A stretch of DNA of 6,686 nucleotides, taken from NCBI GenBank assembly GCA_030700195.1, contig JAUYKD010000022.1:1-6686 (forward strand), read 5' to 3'. Source of the stretch: Candidatus Nealsoniibacteriota bacterium (lineage in GTDB: Bacteria > Patescibacteriota > Minisyncoccia > Minisyncoccales > MHMH01). A program made the position numbers and the translations under genes. Every line of letters starts with the position of its first letter. The first letter of the stretch is position 1. The notes under the pieces were generated by a model that saw nothing but the letters and a program-made list of their open reading frames with translations, searched no databases and was not told the DNA's origin. This document shows positions 1-4,327 of the stretch, in pieces.

Positions 1-80
1 AAAGAAATAACAAATTCTGTTCCACCGTAAGCGAAAGGCGGGACTTCATACCAAAGGGGGTTTACTTGAGCTATCCGCAT
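1..80 (-). CDS. GT4-family glycosyltransferase, N-terminal fragment (runs off the left edge)
   Basis: Reading the minus strand from an ATG at 80-78 gives 26 open codons to the edge of the window, with no stop. The visible peptide begins MRIAQVNPLWYEVPP and continues with F-AYGGTE (residues 16-22) and FVIS. A short hydrophobic strand, then P-L-W, then VPP-x-AYGGTE is the characteristic start of GT-B fold glycosyltransferases of family GT4, in which the glycine-rich loop lies near the acceptor/donor cleft. These enzymes transfer sugars from nucleotide donors to lipid-linked or envelope glycans at the cytoplasmic face. The start is supported by an extended -10 box just upstream that leaves only a few nucleotides of leader. 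Only about 7% of a typical 350-400 aa protein is visible, so donor and acceptor cannot be inferred. It is divergent from the plus-strand genes and could share their envelope-glycan role. Confidence 0.8.
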   Translation of the reverse strand, partial: MRIAQVNPLWYEVPPFAYGGTEFVIS

Positions 81-85
81 ATACT

Positions 86-364
86 ATGATTATATCAGAT
101 TTTTCTTCTATGTTAAACTTACCAAATGACGAAATCAAAAACCGCCCATCGCCGGGCAGTTTTTGTTTTAAGGAAATTTGGATTATCTCTTGGCCCGTTT
201 GGTTATTACTAACTTATCTGATAAAAGTAGTTGATTGGTCCAGCCAGATTCCTTTGGCTACTTTCGCTATAGTAAATCTCCATTGGATTTGGCTAGCAGT
301 TTTTTATTTGATTTTAGCCGGCGCTGGCTGGCGGTTGGATAAAAAATTTGGTAAAATAAGATAA
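86..364 (+). CDS. Small two-helix membrane protein, unrecognised; start uncertain
   Basis: I do not recognise this 92-aa frame. Its C-terminal two thirds look like a real membrane protein. One Trp-rich hydrophobic segment lies at about residues 31-48 and a second at about 55-80, followed by a basic tail (RLDKKFGKIR) likely to be cytoplasmic. The stop is only 2 nt before the ATG of the MurG-like glycosyltransferase, which suggests cotranscription and perhaps a helper role. The N-terminus is doubtful. Residues 1-28 are polar and are encoded across the divergent promoter and a terminator-like hairpin (137-164), and neither ATG (86 or 110) has a Shine-Dalgarno sequence. The only good one, AAGGA at 170-174, is 7 nt before an in-frame ATT at 182, which would be a rare start codon giving a protein of about 60 aa. 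A decayed 5' end is another possibility. Confidence 0.5.
   Translation: MIISDFSSMLNLPNDEIKNRPSPGSFCFKEIWIISWPVWLLLTYLIKVVDWSSQIPLATFAIVNLHWIWLAVFYLILAGAGWRLDKKFGKIR
89..117 (-). promoter_or_regulatory. Extended -10 promoter of the GT4 gene
   Basis: On the minus strand there is a perfect TATAAT (94 to 89) preceded by TGA, giving the extended -10 form TGnTATAAT. Seventeen bases further upstream is TTTAAC (117 to 112), a weak -35 match. The expected transcription start, near position 82, is two or three bases before the ATG at 80, so the mRNA would be nearly leaderless. On the plus strand the same bases contain TATGAT (85-90), 18 bp after TTTACT (61-66). That is a weaker match but could fire the other way. 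Confidence 0.65.
137..164. terminator. Bidirectional intrinsic-terminator-like hairpin
   Basis: AAAAAC (137-142) pairs with GTTTTT (159-164) and GCCC (144-147) pairs with GGGC (154-157). There is one C/A mismatch and a six-base loop (ATCGCC). The A-tract before and T-tract after are continuous with the stem, the standard form of a Rho-independent terminator. On the plus strand the T-run continues as TTTTTGTTTTA; on the minus strand it reads GGTTTTTGATTT. It lies between divergent transcription units and inside the possible reading frame of the small membrane protein. It could insulate the two sides or attenuate plus-strand transcription. Confidence 0.6.
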
Positions 365-366
365 TT

Positions 367-1626
367 ATGGAAAAAAATGCATGGGTCATAGCGGTCGATA
401 TGGGTTATGGACATCAAAGGACGGCCTATCCTTTGAGATTTTTGGCTCCTGAAGGAAAAGTCATCAACGCTAACAACTACAAAGGAATTGCCGAGAAAGA
501 CAGAAAGATGTGGCTGAAAGCAAAGCAGGGCTATGAGTTTGTTTCCGCTTTCAGGAGAACGCCTATAATCGGTAAGCTGATTTTCGGGGCTTTCAATAAA
601 CTTCAAAGGATTTTGGGTTTTTATCCCAGGAGGGATTTGTCAAAACCTAATTTGCAGTTAAAGCAAACCCTGGCTCCGATTAAGAAGGGCTGGGGCAGGG
701 ATTTGATCGAAAAATTAAGCAAAAACCCTTTACCCTTAGTGGCCACTTTTTTCACGGCTGTTTTTATGGCCGAGCGCTTTAAATATCCGGGCGATATTTA
801 CTGCGTTGTTTGCGATACCGACATCTCCAGAACCTGGGCGCCGTTAAACCCGAAAAAAAGCAAAATAAAATACTTTGCTCCGACCAAAAGAGTGGTTGAA
901 AGATTGAAACTATATGGAGTTAATCCAAATAATGTTTTTTTGACCGGCTATCCTTTGCCCCAGGAAAACATCGGCTCTGAAAAAATGGAGATTTTAAAAG
1001 AGGACTTAAGACACAGGCTGGTTAATTTAGATCCTCGAAAGAATTATTTTGAAAAATACAAGGATTTGGTTAATTTAGAATTAGGCAAACTGCCTGAAAA
1101 AGCAAACCATCCTTTAACCATCATGTTTGCTGTGGGCGGAGCGGGAGCGCAGAGACACATCGGAGCTAAAATCGTTAAGAATTTATCCAAGAGAATTAAA
1201 TCAGGAAAAATAAAAGTTATTCTGGCGGCCGGCATCAGGGAAAAAGTTAAAGATTATTTTATTGAACAAACTAAAGGACTGAAAGTTGAGATTATCTTTG
1301 ATAAGACCATAGAGGAATATTTCAGGAAATTCAATCTGGCTTTGAGAAAAACAGACATTTTATGGACAAAGCCCTCCGAACTCTCTTTTTATTCGGCTTT
1401 GGGCGTGCCTTTTATAATTGCTCCGCCCATCGGTTCACAGGAGGATTTCAATGAAAGATGGCTCATTAATTCCGGTTTCGGCTTTGCTCAAAAAAACATA
1501 AGCTACATAAACGAGTGGCTTTTTGATTGGTTGGATAGCGGATTTTTGGCGGAAGCGGCCATGCAGGGATTTATAGAAGGAGAAAAACTTGGAACGTTTA
1601 ACATCAAAAAAATATGCTTTGGTTAA
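367..1626 (+). CDS. GT-B glycosyltransferase, MurG / MGDG-synthase-like (GT28 type)
   Basis: This 419-aa soluble protein most resembles processive lipid glycosyltransferases of the MurG/MGDG synthase group, which add a hexose from a nucleotide sugar to a membrane lipid acceptor. Landmarks are an N-terminal glycine loop DMGYGHQRTA (residues 11-20, matching GGGHxxA in the family), VVCDTDISRTWAP (147-159), and a YFAPTKRVVERLKLYGV...TGYPL stretch (169-197) closing the N-domain. The C-domain opens with FAVGGAGAQ (254-262) and carries KPSE (335-338), ALGVPFIIAPP (344-354) and SQEDFNE (357-363). The last three correspond to the donor-binding KPGG...EA...P.p..E..N region. The usual KPGG is KPSE here. 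The central region (about 200-248) is longer and more charged than usual. There is no signal peptide or transmembrane helix. No Shine-Dalgarno precedes the ATG. The gene's end overlaps the transporter start by 13 nt, suggesting translational coupling. Fold assignment is firm; acceptor and sugar are unknown. Confidence 0.8.
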   Translation: MEKNAWVIAVDMGYGHQRTAYPLRFLAPEGKVINANNYKGIAEKDRKMWLKAKQGYEFVSAFRRTPIIGKLIFGAFNKLQRILGFYPRRDLSKPNLQLKQTLAPIKKGWGRDLIEKLSKNPLPLVATFFTAVFMAERFKYPGDIYCVVCDTDISRTWAPLNPKKSKIKYFAPTKRVVERLKLYGVNPNNVFLTGYPLPQENIGSEKMEILKEDLRHRLVNLDPRKNYFEKYKDLVNLELGKLPEKANHPLTIMFAVGGAGAQRHIGAKIVKNLSKRIKSGKIKVILAAGIREKVKDYFIEQTKGLKVEIIFDKTIEEYFRKFNLALRKTDILWTKPSELSFYSALGVPFIIAPPIGSQEDFNERWLINSGFGFAQKNISYINEWLFDWLDSGFLAEAAMQGFIEGEKLGTFNIKKICFG

Positions 1627-2519
1627 TTGTTATCATTGCTGCTTATTTTATTCTGGCAGCTGTTTTTTTGGTGGATAAATATTTATTAGTCAGTACTATT
1701 CCTAATCATAAGGTTTACGCTTTTTATGTTGGCATTTTAGGAATTTCTGTTTTACTGCTTATTCCTTTTATAGATTTCTATGTTTTAAAACCATCATATC
1801 TCCTTTTGTCTTTTATTTCCGGCGCTTCTTTTCTTTTAGGTCTTTTTTGGTTTTTTAAAGGACTTAAACTATTTGAACCTTCAAGAATAGTGCCAGCCGT
1901 CGGAGGAATTTTGCCAATTTCCACTTTTTTATTGGTTTATTTATTTTCGGGCGGCAAGGAAGTTCTCGGTTTTTGGGAAATTTCGGCTTTTCTCCTGCTT
2001 ATTTTGGGCAGCGTTTTAATTACTTACGAAAAATCAAAGCGGATTTCTTTAAAAAGTCTGCAGATTTCTCTTTTAGCCGCAATTTTCCTTGCGGTTTCTT
2101 TTGTTACCGCTAAATATGTTTATTTAGAATATCCTTTTCTTTTGGGTTTGATTTGGACGCGGCTAGGGGGTGTGTTACTGGCGTTTATATTTCTTTTAAG
2201 CCCTCAATTAAGAAAAGAATTATTTAGACAGAAAACAGTTATACAAAAAAATACAGTAGTAATTTTCCTTTCGAGTCAAGCAGCTGGTGCCGGCGCCAAT
2301 GTTTTACAGAACTGGGCGATTGCTCTGGCCCCTTTGGCTTATCTGGCTTTTATTAACGCTCTTCAGGGGGTTCAGTATGCTTTCTTATTAGTTTTAGCTG
2401 TTTTAATTTCTATAAAGTTTCCGAAAATTTTACGAGAAGAAGTTTCAAAAGAAGCGGTTTTACAAAAGCTTGTGGCTATTTTATTTATCGGAGCTGGTTT
2501 AGCTATGTTGGCTTTTTAA
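1614..2519 (+). CDS. EamA/DMT-superfamily transporter, ten transmembrane helices
   Basis: This 301-aa integral membrane protein has about ten hydrophobic segments (roughly 2-20, 33-51, 61-81, 93-111, 121-137, 148-168, 173-196, 213-233, 239-264 and 285-301). They form two five-helix halves, the size and arrangement of the drug/metabolite transporter superfamily. The first half contains WFFKGLKLFEPSRIVPAVGGILPI (79-102 region), the usual helix 3-4 hinge of EamA proteins, echoed in the second half by NWAIALAPLAYLAFINALQ (233-251). The family exports amino acids, nucleosides and other metabolites. It also includes ArnE/ArnF, proposed to move an aminoarabinose-lipid across the membrane. The 13-nt overlap with the upstream glycosyltransferase suggests that the two work on one pathway, so a lipid-glycan translocase or exporter is possible. 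That is inference from position only. The ATG has no Shine-Dalgarno, as expected for coupled re-initiation. Confidence 0.88.
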   Translation: MLWLIVIIAAYFILAAVFLVDKYLLVSTIPNHKVYAFYVGILGISVLLLIPFIDFYVLKPSYLLLSFISGASFLLGLFWFFKGLKLFEPSRIVPAVGGILPISTFLLVYLFSGGKEVLGFWEISAFLLLILGSVLITYEKSKRISLKSLQISLLAAIFLAVSFVTAKYVYLEYPFLLGLIWTRLGGVLLAFIFLLSPQLRKELFRQKTVIQKNTVVIFLSSQAAGAGANVLQNWAIALAPLAYLAFINALQGVQYAFLLVLAVLISIKFPKILREEVSKEAVLQKLVAILFIGAGLAMLAF

Positions 2520-2527
2520 ATTTATGA

Positions 2528-2626
2528 ACCCCGTTAGAAGTCCTAGCCAATAACGAGGGTATAATTAAAAACAAGAGTTTATCTGAAATTGGTGTTCAAC
2601 CATATAAGACAGACTTCTAACGGGGT
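2528..2626. repeat. 99-bp element bounded by perfect 15-bp inverted repeats (MITE/REP-like)
   Basis: ACCCCGTTAGAAGTC (2528-2542) and GACTTCTAACGGGGT (2612-2626) are exact reverse complements, 69 bp apart. The left arm can also fold locally: ACCC-CGTTA (2528-2536) pairs with TAACG-A-GGGT (2551-2560), nine pairs with one bulged A, so two structures compete. Between the arms lies a TATAAT box. The right arm overlaps the GTG start of the hydrolase. No coding sequence lies inside. The form fits a non-autonomous palindromic mobile element moved by a transposase acting in trans, but the window holds no transposase and no clear target duplication is visible. Confidence 0.7.
2560..2565 (+). promoter_or_regulatory. 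Probable -10 box of the hydrolase/GT2 operon
   Basis: A perfect TATAAT lies within the inverted-repeat element, with an expected start of transcription near 2572. That gives a leader of about 50 nt before the GTG at 2625. No good -35 hexamer is found at the usual spacing (GAAGTC at 2537-2542 with 17 bp). The leader would include the right arm of the inverted repeat, but it would not include the left arm, so the long hairpin could form only in a read-through transcript from the upstream transporter gene. Confidence 0.45.
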
Positions 2627-3737
2627 GAAAAAGTTGTTAAAGAAAATTTTATTCGGGTTATTGGTTTTATTTCTATTTCTTGTTGGCTATTTTTCTATTG
2701 GTTCAGCTCCAAGAGCGGAAAATATCTCCTTTGGCATTACTTTTTCGCAGAATCACGCCCAGTCTCTGGGGTTGGATTGGCAAGAAACCTATTCGGCTCT
2801 GCTTGATACGGGGGTTAAAAAGATAAAAATCGCCACTCAATGGGATTTGCTTGAGCCCGAAGAACAAGAGTATGATTTTAAAGACCTGGATTGGCAGATA
2901 ACCAAAGCCAGGGGGAAAGAAGCCGAAATACTCTTGGTTATCGGTATGAAATCGCTTCATTGGCCGGAATGCTATATCCCTCAATGGGCCGAATATCTGG
3001 GGAAGGAAAAACAGCAGGAGAGAATCCTTGAATTATTAGAAGAAATAGTTTTAAGGTATAAAAACGAAAAAGCAATAACCATGTGGCAGGTGGAGAACGA
3101 GCCGTTTTTCCCTTTCGGGGAATGCCCTTGGGTTGACAAAGGATTCTTGAAAAAAGAGATAGATTTGGTAAAATCATTAGACACCCGAGCCGTAGCGAAG
3201 GGTAGAGAAGAAGATTTATCTTCTTCGACCACTCCAGACACCCGAGCCGTAGCGAAGGGTAGAGAAGAAGATTTATCTTCTTCGATCATCCTAGAGCGTC
3301 CAGTGGTGATTTCCGATTCAGGTGAGCGGTCTTTTTGGATAACCGCCGCTCAATTGGGAGATAAAGTATCTACTACATTGCATCGCAAAGTTTATTCTAA
3401 AGAGCTTAAGTCTTACTTCCCTTATTTTTATATCAGACCGATCTTTTATTGGCGGAGAGCTCAAATAATAGAAAAACTTTTTGGCAAAGAAGTGATTATC
3501 GGCGAACTTCAGGCAGAACCGTGGTGTCCGACATTCTTTTACGGCTGTTCTTTGGCAGAACAGCAAAAAACAATGAATTTAGAATTATTCAAAGAGAATA
3601 TCGAATTTGCCAGAGAAACCGGATTAAAAGAAGTCTATTTATGGGGGGGTGAATGGATTTATTGGCTGAAAGAAAAACAAAACGATCCGAGTATTTGGCA
3701 TGAATTAGAAAAATTATTAACCAACCAAAACTTATGA
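2625..3737 (+). CDS. Membrane-anchored or secreted GH-A clan glycoside hydrolase (GH5/GH42-like) with an in-frame repeat insertion
   Basis: A TIM-barrel glycoside hydrolase that would cleave a beta-linked glycan outside the cytoplasm. Numbering here counts from an in-frame TTG at 2589, where the GTG at 2625 is residue 13. I prefer GTG because it leaves a clean N-terminus: KKLLKK, then a hydrophobic stretch (about 20-38) ending GSA (38-40), a signal peptide or anchor. TTG 2634 is also possible. Barrel landmarks are FGITFS (48-53), IATQWDLLEPEEQEYDF (81-97), the acid/base motif WQVENEP (166-172, Glu171), ISDSGE (241-246), and IIGELQAEPW (303-312) with the likely nucleophile Glu306 (Glu310 is the alternative). 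The exact GH family and substrate are not assignable. Residues 198-235 are two 19-aa copies of a palindromic element, placed between VKSL and ERPVVISDSGE, which would otherwise be adjacent. The frame, both catalytic motifs and the C-terminus survive. The stop overlaps the next ATG (ATGA). Confidence 0.82.
   Translation: MKKLLKKILFGLLVLFLFLVGYFSIGSAPRAENISFGITFSQNHAQSLGLDWQETYSALLDTGVKKIKIATQWDLLEPEEQEYDFKDLDWQITKARGKEAEILLVIGMKSLHWPECYIPQWAEYLGKEKQQERILELLEEIVLRYKNEKAITMWQVENEPFFPFGECPWVDKGFLKKEIDLVKSLDTRAVAKGREEDLSSSTTPDTRAVAKGREEDLSSSIILERPVVISDSGERSFWITAAQLGDKVSTTLHRKVYSKELKSYFPYFYIRPIFYWRRAQIIEKLFGKEVIIGELQAEPWCPTFFYGCSLAEQQKTMNLELFKENIEFARETGLKEVYLWGGEWIYWLKEKQNDPSIWHELEKLLTNQNL
3180..3293. 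repeat. Tandem pair of 57-bp palindromic units inserted in frame in the hydrolase gene
   Basis: Unit 1 (3180-3236) and unit 2 (3237-3293) share an identical first 49 bp (3180-3228 and 3237-3285) and then a diverged 8-bp tail. Each unit has ACCC...GGGT arms followed by a hairpin of GAAGAAGA, loop TTTA, TCTTCTTC (3207-3226 in unit 1, 3264-3283 in unit 2). The period of 57 bp is 19 codons, so the pair adds exactly 38 residues (DTRAVAKGREEDLSSS plus three, twice) without a frameshift. The peptide is polar and lacks hydrophobic residues typical of a barrel core, consistent with a surface loop. The flanks ATCATTA and ATCATCCTA are similar, possibly a remnant of a target duplication. Confidence 0.85.
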
Positions 3738-4324
3738 CGCCAGATTTAATTCTTCATATTTTTTCGCTCTTTATTTTCTGCCTAGTATTAGCTGCTCTGG
3801 AGGTTCAAATAGAAGGGGAAGCCGGTTGGGCGTCCAATCTGCCCACCTGGCGGCCGCGTCAGAACGCTTGGCACTCCCGTTTTTACAGAAAAATTATGTC
3901 AGGCAGAGATCTGACCGGCTATCATTTATTTATTTTCAGTTTGGTTCTGTTCTTTTTGCATTATCCCTATTTTGTTAACCAGAGCTGGAGCTTTTCTTCC
4001 GAATTAACCACTCTTTCTTTCGCTTTTTTGGTAATTGTTGTTTGGGATTTTCTTTGGTTTGTCATCAACCCAAAATACGATTTTAGGCATTTTTGGGCTC
4101 AGCACGTCTGGTGGCATAAAAAATGGTTTTTGCATCTGCCGGTGGATTATTGGTTCGGTTTTCTTTTGTCAGCCATATTTTATATGAAGCTTTCTCTGGA
4201 TTGGGCGTTGTTAAAAGAATGGTTGGCTATATTTGTTTTAATTTTATTTCTTACTTTAATTGTAATTATTATTGCTAATGCGGCGGGCGTCTTCAGACTG
4301 AAGAAGAACGATAACAAGAAATAA
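3734..4324 (+). CDS. Polytopic membrane protein of unknown function
   Basis: I do not recognise a named family for this 196-aa protein. Hydrophobic segments lie at about 4-24, 62-80, 92-111, 137-155 and 161-187, giving four or five helices and a short basic C-terminal tail (RLKKNDNKK). Between helices 1 and 2 is a polar, Trp- and Arg-rich loop (EGEAGWASNLPTWRP, residues 27-41) ending in GRDLTGYH (57-64). After helix 3 come WDFLWFVINP (104-113), then a His/Trp-rich stretch HVWWHKKWFLHLPVDYW (124-140). Loops this rich in charged and aromatic residues suggest a defined active or binding site rather than a simple anchor. The start overlaps the hydrolase stop by 4 nt and the GT2 gene follows after 3 nt, so the three are almost certainly cotranslated from one mRNA. 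A role as partner or accessory subunit of the GT2 enzyme is inference. Confidence 0.85.
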   Translation: MTPDLILHIFSLFIFCLVLAALEVQIEGEAGWASNLPTWRPRQNAWHSRFYRKIMSGRDLTGYHLFIFSLVLFFLHYPYFVNQSWSFSSELTTLSFAFLVIVVWDFLWFVINPKYDFRHFWAQHVWWHKKWFLHLPVDYWFGFLLSAIFYMKLSLDWALLKEWLAIFVLILFLTLIVIIIANAAGVFRLKKNDNKK

Positions 4325-4327
4325 TTT

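Noticed and set aside
19..44. Hairpin GTTCC-A-CC ... GG-C-GGGAC resembling a palindromic repeat
   Set aside because: It lies entirely in the GT4 coding sequence and encodes the conserved VPP...AYGG stretch, so coding constraint explains it.
304..606. Minus-strand open frame of 100 codons
   Set aside because: It lies opposite the small membrane protein and the start of the GT28-like gene, with no protein-like pattern. It is a shadow of the plus-strand genes.
2524..2550. Eight-codon ATG frame as a leader peptide before the hydrolase
   Set aside because: No Shine-Dalgarno, no regulatory codon run, and it lies upstream of the TATAAT box within the inverted-repeat element.
2589..2624. TTG at 2589 as the hydrolase start, giving 12 extra residues
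   Set aside because: The extra residues come from the repeat element, are polar, and would sit ahead of the KKLLKK signal-type N-terminus. The GTG at 2625 gives a normal signal or anchor.
3180..3285. CRISPR array (direct repeats of 49 bp)
   Set aside because: Only two copies, separated by 8 bp, in frame in a coding gene, with no cas genes nearby.
2981..3289. Minus-strand open frame of 102 codons through the tandem repeat
   Set aside because: It is opposite the conserved hydrolase. Its repeated peptide merely reflects the palindromic DNA.
3449..3652. Plus-strand open frame of 67 codons in another frame of the hydrolase
   Set aside because: It overlaps the nucleophile-bearing region of the hydrolase and has no recognisable protein features.
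4079..4135. Di-iron fatty acid hydroxylase histidine boxes in the 196-aa membrane protein
   Set aside because: The H-x4-H-x3-H pattern does not match the HxxxH / HxxHH series of that superfamily, and the other boxes are missing.
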